64,000 bases of DNA from Parvimonas micra (GTDB lineage: Bacteria; Bacillota; Clostridia; Tissierellales; Peptoniphilaceae): positions 352,269-416,268 of the forward strand of contig NZ_JAJTJP010000002.1 in assembly GCF_021300775.1 (NCBI RefSeq), read 5' to 3'. The position numbers and the translations under genes were made by a program. Positions within the stretch are counted from its first letter, which is position 1. Each line of letters opens with the position of its first letter. Of this stretch, positions 1-8,248 are shown in pieces. The notes under the pieces were generated by a model. The model saw only the letters and a list, made by a program, of their open reading frames with translations. It was not told the origin of the DNA and made no database searches.

Positions 1-222
1 AACTACCTTAAGAGCAAGAATATTAGTCTTTCAGAAGTTGTATCTTTTGGTGACGAATTTAATGATAAGTCAATGGTTAAAAACTCAGGTATGGGTTTTG
101 CGATGAAAAATGGTATAGAAGAGTTAAAATCTTTAACAAATAATATAACCGAATTTACAAACAATGAAGATGGGGTATATTTTGAATTGAAGAAAATATT
201 TAAAGATATTGTAGGAGAATAA
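1..222 (+). CDS. HAD-superfamily (Cof-type) hydrolase, C-terminal end only
   Basis: The reading frame is open from the window edge to a TAA at 220-222, giving the last 73 residues. It contains GDEFNDKSMV followed by a GMGFAMKNG segment. That is the C-terminal HAD motif IV (GDxxND) and the glycine-rich strand typical of Cof-like phosphatases, in which these acidic residues bind Mg2+. Substrates of this family are usually sugar phosphates or related metabolites; nothing here narrows it. The stop is 1 nt before the ATG of the peroxiredoxin gene, so the two are probably one transcript. The N-terminal catalytic DxD lies outside the window. Confidence 0.8.
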   Translation, partial: NYLKSKNISLSEVVSFGDEFNDKSMVKNSGMGFAMKNGIEELKSLTNNITEFTNNEDGVYFELKKIFKDIVGE

Positions 223-223
223 T

Positions 224-664
224 ATGGCTTGTAATTTAAAATTTAATGGAATAAATGGTGAATTTTCTTTAGATAAGTATAAAGGAAAAAAAATAGTATT
301 ATATTTTTATCCAAAAGACAATACTTCAGGATGTACTTTGGAAGCGATTCAATTTAGTGAACTTAAAGAAGAGTTCGAAAAATTGAATGCAGTTATTATT
401 GGGGTTAGTAAGGATTCTCTTGCAAGCCACAAGAAATTTATAGAAAAACACAATTTAACTGTGGAATTAGTTTCAGATGAAGATGTATCAATTCAAGAAC
501 ATTTTGATGTTTGGAAAATGAAAAAATTATATGGTAAAGAATATATGGGAACTGTTAGATCCACTTTTATTTTGGATGATAAAGGAAATATTCTAAAAGA
601 ATTTAGAAATGTAAAAGCGAAGGATCATGCTTTAAAAGTTTTAGAAGCGTTGAAGGAACTATAA
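224..664 (+). CDS. bcp: Thioredoxin-dependent thiol peroxidase, Bcp/PrxQ family
   Basis: 146 residues, the normal length for Bcp. It reduces peroxides in the cytoplasm through a peroxidatic cysteine. The motif YPKDNTSGCTLEA places that cysteine at Cys37, with Thr34 of the TxxC signature and the conserved Arg in GTVRSTF near residue 112. The resolving cysteine that many Bcp proteins carry five residues later is Ile42 here, and the only other cysteine is Cys3. The enzyme therefore looks like a 1-Cys type, or uses an external thiol. Its start is 1 nt after the HAD gene and its stop TAA overlaps the next ATG (ataATG), so it is in an operon. Confidence 0.9.
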   Translation: MACNLKFNGINGEFSLDKYKGKKIVLYFYPKDNTSGCTLEAIQFSELKEEFEKLNAVIIGVSKDSLASHKKFIEKHNLTVELVSDEDVSIQEHFDVWKMKKLYGKEYMGTVRSTFILDDKGNILKEFRNVKAKDHALKVLEALKEL

Positions 665-1611
665 TGTTAGAGGAAGATTTTTACAGAACGTATTCAAAAT
701 ATCTAAGAGATATTTATGGAGAAAAAGTTTATAAATTACCTGTTAAATTAAATTTAAGTTGTCCTAATAGAGATGGAAATATTGCTACAGGGGGTTGTAT
801 TTTCTGTGGAGAAGAAGGTGGTTCTTTTGAAAATTGCCATGTTTCTATGTCTGTTAAAGATCAAGTTTTGAGAAATAAAGAGTATATTTCAAAAAAATAT
901 AATGCTAAAAAATTTATCGTGTATTTTCAAAATTTTACAAATACTTATCTTGGGATGGACGATTTTAAAAAGATGATTGAAGATAGTATTGTTGATGATG
1001 ATATAATAGGAATTTCTTTATCAACAAGGCCAGACTGTATTTTGGAAGAGCAATTATTATTCTTGAAAGAATTTCAAAATGGCAGAAATTTAGAAATTGA
1101 CTTTGAACTTGGATTACAAACTGTAAATTATAGAACTTTAATAAAACTTAACAGAGGACATACATTGGCTGAATTTATAAATGCAGTCAATTTAATTCAT
1201 AAATTTGGATTTAGAGTTTGTACACATATTATTGTTGGATTGCCTTGGGATGATGAGCTAGATATGGTTGAATCTGCAAAGATTTTATCTGCTCTAGATG
1301 TCGAAGAGGTTAAATTACATTCTTTATATATTGTTAAAAATACAGTTTTAGGAGAAATGTACTCAAAAGGAGAAATTGAGTTGATAACGAAGGAAAAGTT
1401 CATTGATTTAGTTATAGCTTTTTTGAGAAATCTAGATAAAAATATAGTGTTACAAAGATTGCTAGGTCGTGTGCCAGAAGAAAATAGTCTTTTCTGCAAT
1501 TGGAATACGAGTTGGTGGAAAATCAGAGATGAAATTTTAGAAAAAATGGAAAAAAATAATTATAGACAAGGTGATTTGTTTAATAATTTTGAAGGAGTAG
1601 TGAAAAAATAA
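664..1611 (+). CDS. Radical SAM protein, YhcC/TIGR01212 family
   Basis: 315 residues, close to family length. The start ATG overlaps the stop of bcp. The SPASM-less radical-SAM core is recognisable: LSCPNRDGNIATGGCIFC gives Cys33, Cys45 and Cys48 as the three ligands of the [4Fe-4S] cluster that cleaves S-adenosylmethionine. STRPDC and the GLPWDDELDM segment are typical of the TIGR01212 (YhcC) subgroup. The precise substrate of this family is not settled, so no reaction is assigned. The stop overlaps the sdaAB start (aaataATG), indicating translational coupling. Confidence 0.85.
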   Translation: MLEEDFYRTYSKYLRDIYGEKVYKLPVKLNLSCPNRDGNIATGGCIFCGEEGGSFENCHVSMSVKDQVLRNKEYISKKYNAKKFIVYFQNFTNTYLGMDDFKKMIEDSIVDDDIIGISLSTRPDCILEEQLLFLKEFQNGRNLEIDFELGLQTVNYRTLIKLNRGHTLAEFINAVNLIHKFGFRVCTHIIVGLPWDDELDMVESAKILSALDVEEVKLHSLYIVKNTVLGEMYSKGEIELITKEKFIDLVIAFLRNLDKNIVLQRLLGRVPEENSLFCNWNTSWWKIRDEILEKMEKNNYRQGDLFNNFEGVVKK

Positions 1612-2273
1612 TGAAAAACTATGGACTTTTTGATGTTATAGGACCAATAATGATTGGACCATCAAGTTCTCATACTGCAGGAGCTTGTAGACTTGGACGT
1701 ATTTCTAAAATAATTTATGCAAGAGATATAAAGAAAGTAATTTTTCATTTACATGGTAGTTTTAAAAACACATACCAAGGTCATGGCACTGACAGAGCTT
1801 TAGTAGGTGGAATTTTAGGATATGATACTGATGATGAAAGAATTAGAGATGCTTTAAATATTGCAAAAGGTAGAGGAATAGATTTTTCTTTTGTACCAAT
1901 GGATTTGTTATATGCTCATCCTAATACTGTTAAAACTGAATTTATTGACCAAAATGGAGAAAGTTTCTATGTAATTGGTTCATCAATTGGTGGTGGAGCA
2001 ATCGAAATTACAAATATAAATGGTGTTGAAGTTAAATTTGGAGGATTGTATAATACTATAATCCTTAAATATAATGATAGATATGGAATGATTGCACAAG
2101 TAAGTACAATTTTAGCTGAAAACAAGATAAATATCGGTAGTTTAATTATGAATAGAGAAGACGGAGTTGCTTCAGCTATCATGGAAATTGATGGTGGAAT
2201 TGATGAAATGGCTATTTATAGAATAAGTAAATTACCAGATATGTTAGAATGTATGATTTTAAAACCATTATAG
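1611..2273 (+). CDS. sdaAB: L-serine dehydratase, iron-sulfur-dependent, beta subunit
   Basis: 220 residues. With the alpha subunit it deaminates L-serine to pyruvate and ammonia, an important energy reaction in amino-acid-fermenting anaerobes. The N-terminal half shows GPSSSHTAGACRLG, the beta-domain signature. The last ~70 residues (IAQVSTILAENKINIGSLIM onward) form an ACT domain, which in this two-subunit type belongs to the beta chain. It lies 8 nt upstream of the alpha gene with its own Shine-Dalgarno sequence between them, the usual beta-alpha order of Firmicutes. Confidence 0.93.
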   Translation: MKNYGLFDVIGPIMIGPSSSHTAGACRLGRISKIIYARDIKKVIFHLHGSFKNTYQGHGTDRALVGGILGYDTDDERIRDALNIAKGRGIDFSFVPMDLLYAHPNTVKTEFIDQNGESFYVIGSSIGGGAIEITNINGVEVKFGGLYNTIILKYNDRYGMIAQVSTILAENKINIGSLIMNREDGVASAIMEIDGGIDEMAIYRISKLPDMLECMILKPL

Positions 2274-2281
2274 GAGGTTAT

Positions 2282-3163
2282 ATGATTTCTTCAGGAGCAC
2301 AATTATTAAAATTATGTAAAGAGAAAAATAAGAAGATTAGTGAAGTTGCATTAGAATACCAATTAGAAGAAATGGATATAACAGAAGAACAACTTATGAA
2401 GATGCTTAGAGAAACTTATGAAGTTATGAAAGCATCTGCATCCGATGTTATTACTAATGATAAAATCAATCCATTTAAAATAACTGGCGGAAATGCTAAG
2501 AAAATATTAAGACATGCACAAAGTGGAAAAAGTATTTTAGGAGAGTCTATGGTAACTGCAATTGCTAGAGGTTTTTCAACATCAGAAGTAAATGCAGGTA
2601 TGGGAAAGATTGTAGCTGCACCTACTGCAGGGGGAGCTGGAATTTTACCGGGAAGTCTTTCTTGGATACAAGAAGAATTTAATTATACTGATGATCAAAT
2701 GCTAATGGCTCTTTTAGTTTCTGGAACTGTTGGAAGAATTATTGCAACAAATGCAACTATTTCTGGAGCTGAGGGTGGTTGTCAAGCAGAATGTGGAGCG
2801 GCTACTGCAATGAGTGCTGCAGCAATTGTTGAATTACACGGAGGGACACCAGAACAATCTTTAATAGCGGCATCTTTTGCGATGCTTATGGTATTGGGAT
2901 TAGTGTGCGACCCTGTTGCAGGGCTTGTGGAATTCCCATGTGCATTAAGAAATGGATCAGGAACAATTAATGCTTTAGTTGCAAGTGATATTGCGCTTGC
3001 AGGTGTTGAATGTATTGTACCTTTTGATGAAGTAGTTCAAGCAATGTATGAAGTTGGAAATGCACTTCCTGAAACATTAAGAGAAACTGCTTTAGGTGGA
3101 TGTGCTGCTTGTCCATCTGCTAAAAAAATGGAATGTAAGGTATTCCCAAATAGATTAAGTTAA
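2282..3163 (+). CDS. sdaAA: L-serine dehydratase, iron-sulfur-dependent, alpha subunit
   Basis: 293 residues from ATG 2282, chosen because TAGGAGGT lies just upstream; an in-frame upstream ATG at 2249 would overlap sdaAB and has no ribosome binding site. The protein carries the catalytic [4Fe-4S] cluster. The conserved cysteines appear in GGCQAECGAA, LVCDPVAG and the C-terminal GGCAACPSAKKMEC. APTAGGAGILPG is the conserved substrate-site loop. It forms a two-gene unit with sdaAB, and tRNA-Leu follows 26 nt after the stop. Confidence 0.94.
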   Translation: MISSGAQLLKLCKEKNKKISEVALEYQLEEMDITEEQLMKMLRETYEVMKASASDVITNDKINPFKITGGNAKKILRHAQSGKSILGESMVTAIARGFSTSEVNAGMGKIVAAPTAGGAGILPGSLSWIQEEFNYTDDQMLMALLVSGTVGRIIATNATISGAEGGCQAECGAATAMSAAAIVELHGGTPEQSLIAASFAMLMVLGLVCDPVAGLVEFPCALRNGSGTINALVASDIALAGVECIVPFDEVVQAMYEVGNALPETLRETALGGCAACPSAKKMECKVFPNRLS

Positions 3164-3189
3164 TAAAACGGATGATTAAGTCCGTATAT

Positions 3190-3275
3190 GTAGAAATGGT
3201 GGAACTGGTAGACACGCTATCTTGAGGGGGTAGTAAGCACAGCTTGTGAGGGTTCGAGTCCCTTTTTCTGCACCA
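3190..3275 (+). tRNA. tRNA-Leu (anticodon GAG)
   Basis: 86 nt with encoded CCA (3273-3275). The acceptor arms 3190-3196 and 3265-3271 pair over 7 bp with one G-U. The anticodon stem is CTATC/GGTAG, with loop TTGAGGG giving anticodon GAG at 3224-3226. The T arm is GAGGG-TTCGAGT-CCCTT. The long variable arm (about 3234-3249) is the class II shape expected for tRNA-Leu. It decodes CUC/CUU. No strong promoter is visible before it, so it may be co-transcribed with the serine dehydratase genes. Confidence 0.93.
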
Positions 3276-3305
3276 ACTCCGTTAGACAAACTAACGGAGT
3301 TTTTT
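3276..3305 (+). terminator. Rho-independent terminator after tRNA-Leu
   Basis: Perfect 10-bp stem ACTCCGTTAG / CTAACGGAGT with a 5-nt loop, followed by a T tract. It starts directly after the CCA end of the tRNA. Confidence 0.92.
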
Positions 3306-3347
3306 ATTGGGAATGTTTTAAATATAAAATGTTTAAGTATTAATATA

Positions 3348-3375
3348 TTGACACAAAAAATATATTTGATACAAT
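3348..3375 (+). promoter_or_regulatory. Sigma-A-type promoter for the M50-like gene
   Basis: TTGACA (3348-3353), 16-nt spacer, TACAAT (3370-3375). Predicted start near 3382, giving a leader of about 90 nt before the ATG at 3474. Confidence 0.7.
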
Positions 3376-3473
3376 ATACATATAGATAAAAGTATTTCAA
3401 TTTCTTAAAGTAAGATGTTTTTAAAGGGATTAAAGAAATTTTTATTTCTAATGATTTATGTAAGGAGAATATT

Positions 3474-3959
3474 ATGGATGAACTAATGTTTGTATTCAAA
3501 TGGATATTAATGATACCTGTTATATGGGGGTTAATGTTTATATCTATATTTGTTCATGAGATGGGACATTTGCTAATGTATCTTCTATTTTATCGTGAGA
3601 ATAAATGGAGAATAGAGATTGGTGCAAAAGGAAAAAAATTATTTGAAATTGGAAGATTTACTATTTATTTAAATATGCTTACAGGACATATTTATTATGA
3701 ATATAAAAAATATAATAAACTTAATTCAATTATGACTACTGCTGGAGGACCTTTGGCAACTTTACTTTTAATAATATTCATACATGGATACATATTTAAG
3801 GCTAATCCTGATAAAAATGGTTTATTGTATTGGAATTTGTGCTTTATGTTTTATTATAATCTATCTTTATTTATAGCTGCAATAATTCCTATAAACACTA
3901 AGAATTATACAAGTGATGGATGGAGAATTATAGATGATTTAAAAGGAGATTATGAATAA
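3474..3959 (+). CDS. Small M50-like (site-2 protease-type) membrane metalloprotease
   Basis: 161 residues; ATG 3474 follows AAGGAGAAT. The first predicted membrane segment contains HEMGH (His28, Glu29, His32), the HExxH zinc site embedded in a helix as in M50 intramembrane proteases. A later hydrophobic segment begins TTAGGPLATLLL, resembling the AGPLAN element of the family. SDGWRIID near residue 147 could supply the third ligand in place of the usual LDG motif. About four membrane segments are predicted. It is shorter than most M50 proteases and has no PDZ domain. It is a single-gene unit, so neither substrate nor pathway can be inferred. A distant Zn-binding membrane protein of other function remains possible. 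Confidence 0.7.
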   Translation: MDELMFVFKWILMIPVIWGLMFISIFVHEMGHLLMYLLFYRENKWRIEIGAKGKKLFEIGRFTIYLNMLTGHIYYEYKKYNKLNSIMTTAGGPLATLLLIIFIHGYIFKANPDKNGLLYWNLCFMFYYNLSLFIAAIIPINTKNYTSDGWRIIDDLKGDYE

Positions 3960-3989
3960 AATAAAAATAAAATTTTTAAGGTAATTAAT

Positions 3990-4022
3990 AAAGATTGAGT
4001 GATAAAACTCAATCTTTTTTTT
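3990..4022 (+). terminator. Rho-independent terminator
   Basis: 11-bp stem AAAGATTGAGT / ACTCAATCTTT with a 6-nt loop and a run of T, 30 nt after the M50-like gene. Confidence 0.9.
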
Positions 4023-4112
4023 GTAAAAAAGATCAATAAAAATTTTTTATTAAAAACCATAAAAAAGTACTAATTTTTGTATATTTTTGTCACTTTACCG
4101 CCCAATTTTAAA

Positions 4113-4141
4113 TTGACATTGAAATAAAAATGGTGTAAAAT
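4113..4141 (+). promoter_or_regulatory. Promoter of the rnf operon
   Basis: TTGACA (4113-4118), 17-nt spacer, TAAAAT (4136-4141). Predicted start near 4148, about 105 nt before the rnfC start. Confidence 0.8.
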
Positions 4142-4151
4142 AATTATGAAT

Positions 4152-4231
4152 ACAAGTTTTTAAAAATATTTTTTGTATATAAATGATTTTTGTTATTATT
4201 AATTTTATTTATTTAAAAATTAAAAACTTGT
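4152..4231 (+). promoter_or_regulatory. Long-range stem in the rnf leader
   Basis: ACAAGTTTTTAA (4152-4163) is the exact reverse complement of TTAAAAACTTGT (4220-4231). The stem would form at the 5' end of the mRNA and close a 56-nt AU-rich loop. Its 3' arm ends about 10 nt before the rnfC Shine-Dalgarno sequence. A regulatory role is inferred only. Confidence 0.5.
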
Positions 4232-4254
4232 GATACTAAAAAGAGGTGAATAAA

Positions 4255-5580
4255 GTGAGTGTGAACACTTTTAAAGGTGGAAAGCATATCCACGACTTTA
4301 AAGAGTTGACTAATTCAAAACCTGTTAATTTTGGTTTTGTACCAAAGGTAGTAACGATACCTCTATCACAACACTCAGGAGCACCAGCTACTTGTTTGGT
4401 TAGTAAGAATGATTTAGTAAAAGTTGGACAAAAAATTGGAGAAGCCTCAGCTTTTATTTCAGCTAATGTTCATTCAAGTGTTAGTGGTAAGGTTAAGTCT
4501 ATTGACGAGATTATGACAGCTACTGGAGTTGTGTGTCAAGGAGTAACTATCGAAAATGATGGTTTAGATGAATTAGGATATGAAGAAAAAAATTTAACAA
4601 TTGACGAAGTAAGCGCGACAGACATAATAGATGCCATTAAAGAAGCCGGAATTGTCGGCCTTGGTGGTGCAGGATTTCCTACTCATGTTAAGTTAACAGC
4701 GAGAGAAGGACAAGTTACAGACTACATAATAATAAACTGCGCTGAATGTGAGCCATATTTAACAAGCGACCAACTTATGATGGAATTATATCCAGATAAA
4801 GTTGTTATGGGACTTTTACTTGCAATGAAGGCAATGGGTGCTAAAAAAGGTATTTTAGGTATTGAAGATAATAAGCCTCTTGCTATTGATAAGTTAAAAG
4901 AAGCCGCTAAGTCTTATCCTGAGGTAACTGTAAGTGTCGTAAAGACAAAATATCCTCAAGGAGATCAAAAGAGACTTATCCAAGCTACAACAGGAATAGT
5001 TGTTCCTTCTGGAGCATCAACTTCTGCGGTTGGAATTAGAGTAATAAATGCAAATACTGCTATTGCTATTACTGATGCAGTTCTTCATGGTAAGCCATTA
5101 TATGAAAAATTGGTTACAATGACTGGACATGCACTTAAAGAACCGCAAAATGTTATGGTTAGAGTAGGATCTAAAGTTTCTGATGTTGTAGAATATATTG
5201 GGGGATATGCTAGTGAACCTGGAAAGATTATTTCTGGTGGACCTATGATGGGTGAAACACAATATACTCCAAATGTAGCTACAGCTAAAGCTATGGGTGG
5301 ATTGCTTTTCATGACTCAAGAAGAGAGCGCCCCTAAAGCTGTAAGTCCTTGTATTAGATGCGGTAGATGCGTTGATATTTGTCCTGTGTACTTACAGCCT
5401 TTATATTTACAGCTATATACTTTGAAAAACAAAGTTGAAGAAGCGGAAAAACTACATTTAATGGATTGTATTGAATGTGGTTCTTGCTCATATATTTGTC
5501 CGTCAAACAGACCTTTAGTTGAAACTATCAGACTTGGAAAAGCTGAAGTTAGAAAACAAGGTAAAGGAACTAGAGCATAA
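4255..5580 (+). CDS. rnfC: Electron transport complex subunit RnfC
   Basis: 441 residues from GTG 4255, preferred because AGAGGTGA lies 6 nt upstream; the in-frame GTG at 4246 would sit inside that ribosome binding site. RnfC is the NADH-side peripheral subunit of the membrane Rnf complex, which couples reduced ferredoxin:NAD+ electron transfer to ion export. GLGGAGFPTHVK is the glycine-rich NADH/FMN region. Two ferredoxin-type motifs close to the C-terminus, CIRCGRCVDICP and CIECGSCSYICP, bind two [4Fe-4S] clusters. It is the first gene of rnfCDGEAB, with rnfD starting 10 nt after the stop. Confidence 0.95.
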   Translation: MSVNTFKGGKHIHDFKELTNSKPVNFGFVPKVVTIPLSQHSGAPATCLVSKNDLVKVGQKIGEASAFISANVHSSVSGKVKSIDEIMTATGVVCQGVTIENDGLDELGYEEKNLTIDEVSATDIIDAIKEAGIVGLGGAGFPTHVKLTAREGQVTDYIIINCAECEPYLTSDQLMMELYPDKVVMGLLLAMKAMGAKKGILGIEDNKPLAIDKLKEAAKSYPEVTVSVVKTKYPQGDQKRLIQATTGIVVPSGASTSAVGIRVINANTAIAITDAVLHGKPLYEKLVTMTGHALKEPQNVMVRVGSKVSDVVEYIGGYASEPGKIISGGPMMGETQYTPNVATAKAMGGLLFMTQEESAPKAVSPCIRCGRCVDICPVYLQPLYLQLYTLKNKVEEAEKLHLMDCIECGSCSYICPSNRPLVETIRLGKAEVRKQGKGTRA

Positions 5581-5590
5581 GGAGGGTACT

Positions 5591-7045
5591 ATGGACGAAA
5601 AAGATTTAAAAGTTGAAGTCCCTTCTGAAAATGGAACGGACATTGAGACAAACGAAGTGGTATCTGAAAATGTGGAAGAAGTAAAGGAAGTAGCTGAAGT
5701 TAATACTGAAACTGTTGAAACTACTTCTGAAACTGAAGAAACAAAGTCAGAAAGACCAGTAAGAGAAAGAAGAGAAAGAGCTCCTAGAGAGCCGAGAGAA
5801 AGATCTGAAAGACCTGTAAGGGAGAGAAGATCAAGAGTTGCATCAGAGGAAGAAACAACAACTTCTGATACAACTGAAACTAAAGAATCAGGTGAAGAAG
5901 CAAGCGCTGAAAGACCTGCTAGAGAAAGACGTGAAAGAACTCCTAGGGAACCTAGAGAAAGAGCTGAACGTCCTGCTAGAGAAAGAAGAGAAAGATCAAC
6001 AGAAGCTAGTACAGATTCTGAAGAAAAACCTGCAAGTGAAAGAAGAGAAAGACCTGCTAGAGGTAGAGGTAGTGAAGAACCTCAAATGAAATTATTTGTT
6101 GGCTCATCTCCTCACATAAGAAGTGAAGCAACTGTAAGTACAGTTATGAGAGATGTTGTTATAGCTTTAATACCAACTTTATTAGCTGGAATTTACTTCT
6201 TTGGATTAAGAGCTTTATTGGTAACATTGGTATCAGTAGCTTTTGCTGTTGGTTCAGAATATGTTTACGAAAAATTAACTCATAGACCAATTACTATAAA
6301 TGATTTTTCTGCAGTAATTACTGGTATGCTTTTAGCATTCAACGTTCCTGCTACAATTCCTTATTGGATGATAGCACTTGGAAGTATGTTTGCTATAATC
6401 ATAGTTAAACAATTATACGGTGGACTTGGAATGAACTTTATGAACCCTGCACTTGCTGCAAGAGCTGCATTATTAGCATCATTCCCAACTGCAATGTCAA
6501 ATTATGCACCACCTAACTCAGGAATTTCAAATTTAATAAATTCATCAACTTACTCTTCATTGGATGCTGCAACTTTTGCAACTCCTTTATCAAAGGGAAC
6601 TCAAGTTAATTTCCTTGAAGCATTCATTGGTGTAAGAGGAGGTTGTATCGGTGAGGTTTCAACTATATGCTTATTAATTGGAGCTGCATATTTATTATAC
6701 AGAGGAGTTATTCAACTTAGAATTCCACTTGTATTTATATCTACAACTGCTGTTGTATTAGCTCTAACAGGAACAGCTATAGCTGATTTACCGGTTCAAG
6801 TTTTAATGGGTGGACTTATATTAGGGGCATTCTTCATGGCTACTGATTATGTATCAGCTCCCGTTAATAGAAAAGCTCAAATATTTTTCGCTATGGGTTG
6901 TGGTATAATAACTGCACTTATTAGAAACTTTGGTAATTTACCTGAAGGTGTAAGTTATTCAATTCTATTTATGAATATATTTACTCCACTTCTAGAAAAA
7001 TATTGTGTCCCTAAAGTATTTGGAGAAGGGAGAGTTAAAAAGTAA
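5591..7045 (+). CDS. rnfD: Electron transport complex subunit RnfD with long charged N-terminal extension
   Basis: 484 residues from ATG 5591, set by AAGGAGGG just upstream. From about residue 165 (LFVGSSPHIRS) to the end it is a normal multi-spanning RnfD, the membrane subunit carrying covalent FMN; the flavinylation region is probably around ATFATPL. The preceding ~165 residues are not part of standard RnfD. Residues 1-55 are acidic and Thr/Val-rich, and residues 54-165 are low-complexity Arg/Glu/Pro with repeats of the type ERPxRERRERxPREPRER. No cysteine or membrane segment lies in the extension, so it should be disordered and cytoplasmic. It is in frame, with no stop or internal ribosome binding site. 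The stop is adjacent to rnfG (agtaATG). Confidence 0.92.
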   Translation: MDEKDLKVEVPSENGTDIETNEVVSENVEEVKEVAEVNTETVETTSETEETKSERPVRERRERAPREPRERSERPVRERRSRVASEEETTTSDTTETKESGEEASAERPARERRERTPREPRERAERPARERRERSTEASTDSEEKPASERRERPARGRGSEEPQMKLFVGSSPHIRSEATVSTVMRDVVIALIPTLLAGIYFFGLRALLVTLVSVAFAVGSEYVYEKLTHRPITINDFSAVITGMLLAFNVPATIPYWMIALGSMFAIIIVKQLYGGLGMNFMNPALAARAALLASFPTAMSNYAPPNSGISNLINSSTYSSLDAATFATPLSKGTQVNFLEAFIGVRGGCIGEVSTICLLIGAAYLLYRGVIQLRIPLVFISTTAVVLALTGTAIADLPVQVLMGGLILGAFFMATDYVSAPVNRKAQIFFAMGCGIITALIRNFGNLPEGVSYSILFMNIFTPLLEKYCVPKVFGEGRVKK

Positions 7046-7623
7046 TGAAAGAATCTATTAAATTAACTGTAAGATTGTTTTTAATTACTGCAATTGCAGG
7101 TTTCGTTCTTGCATTTGCTAATAGTTTTACTTCTCCTGTAATTAAAGAAAGAGAAAAGACTCAATATGAGGCAGCTTTGAAAGAAGTTTTTGCCGATGCA
7201 GATAAGTTTGAAACTCTTGATGAAGCAAAACTTGAAGCAATTAAAACAAAGATAAAAAATATTGAAAAAATAGAAGTTGCGAAGAAATCAGATAAAACTG
7301 TTGGTTATGTATTTAAGACTTTAGGAAAAAATGGTTATGGTGGAGATATTTCAATGCTTATGGCTGTAAATACTGAAAATCAAACGATAGTTGGATTTAA
7401 AGTTTTAAAACATAGTGAAACACCAGGACTTGGAAGTAGGGTAACAACTGAAGAATACGCAAAAAGCGTTATTGGAAATAAAGTTACTGAACATTTAGTT
7501 AAGAATTTACATCCTGATGCAGATAATGATATTCAAGCAATAACAGGAACAACAATTAGTGTTAATGCTGTTCTAAATGGATTGAATGGTGCTATAGACG
7601 CATTACAAGAAATTGGAAAGTAG
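7045..7623 (+). CDS. rnfG: Electron transport complex subunit RnfG
   Basis: 192 residues. One N-terminal membrane anchor (residues ~9-28) is followed by an extracytoplasmic FMN-binding domain. HSETPGLGSR and the flavinylation motif ITGTTISVNAV (a T/SGxT-type site where FMN is attached to a threonine) identify the family. The gene starts on the stop of rnfD and ends 10 nt before rnfE. Confidence 0.94.
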   Translation: MKESIKLTVRLFLITAIAGFVLAFANSFTSPVIKEREKTQYEAALKEVFADADKFETLDEAKLEAIKTKIKNIEKIEVAKKSDKTVGYVFKTLGKNGYGGDISMLMAVNTENQTIVGFKVLKHSETPGLGSRVTTEEYAKSVIGNKVTEHLVKNLHPDADNDIQAITGTTISVNAVLNGLNGAIDALQEIGK

Positions 7624-7633
7624 GAGGGTTAAT

Positions 7634-8248
7634 ATGAAATTAAAAAAGATTTTCTTTGATGGTATATTTGCTAATAACCCTGTACTTGTTCAACTTGTTG
7701 GTATGTGTTCTGTATTAGCCGTAACAACAAGTGTTACAAATGCAATAGGAATGGGTTCTTCAGTAATATTCGTAGTAACATGTTCAAATATTGTAATTTC
7801 AAGCTTAAGAAAGTTTATTCCAGATAAAGTAAGAATACCTGCTTATGTAGTAATTATAGCTACATTCGTAACATTAGTTCAAATGTTCTTAGCTGCTTAT
7901 TTACCTGCACTTTATGATAGTTTAGGACTTTTCATACCACTTATAGTAGTAAACTGTCTAATCTTAGCAAGAGCTGAGTCTTTTGCATCAAAGAATTCAG
8001 TTTTCTCATCTATGATTGATGGTATAGGACAAGGTGTTGGATTTACATTTGCATTGATTGTATTATCAAGTGTGCGTGAAATTTTAGGAAATGGAACATG
8101 GCTTGGTTTTCCAATCCTTGGAAAAAATTATGTAAGTATAGGTGTTATTACACAAGCTCCAGGAGCGTTTATTATTCTCGGGCTTTTAGTAGCTGGATTT
8201 AATATGTTAAGTAAAAGAGTTAGCGCTAAAAAAGAAGGAGGTAACTAA
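7634..8248 (+). CDS. rnfE: Electron transport complex subunit RnfE
   Basis: 204 residues from ATG 7634, set by TAGGAGGGTT; an upstream in-frame start at 7613 lies inside rnfG. It is a polytopic membrane subunit with about six helices. IFANNPVLVQLVGMCSVLAVTTS is the N-terminal signature shared by RnfE and RnfA, whose half-helices hold an iron-sulfur cluster between the two subunits in the membrane. The stop overlaps the rnfA start region. Confidence 0.94.
   Translation: MKLKKIFFDGIFANNPVLVQLVGMCSVLAVTTSVTNAIGMGSSVIFVVTCSNIVISSLRKFIPDKVRIPAYVVIIATFVTLVQMFLAAYLPALYDSLGLFIPLIVVNCLILARAESFASKNSVFSSMIDGIGQGVGFTFALIVLSSVREILGNGTWLGFPILGKNYVSIGVITQAPGAFIILGLLVAGFNMLSKRVSAKKEGGN

Noticed and set aside
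5838..6089. Separate overlapping gene in another frame of the rnfD extension
   Set aside because: It is a shadow of the repetitive Arg/Glu coding sequence without a ribosome binding site.
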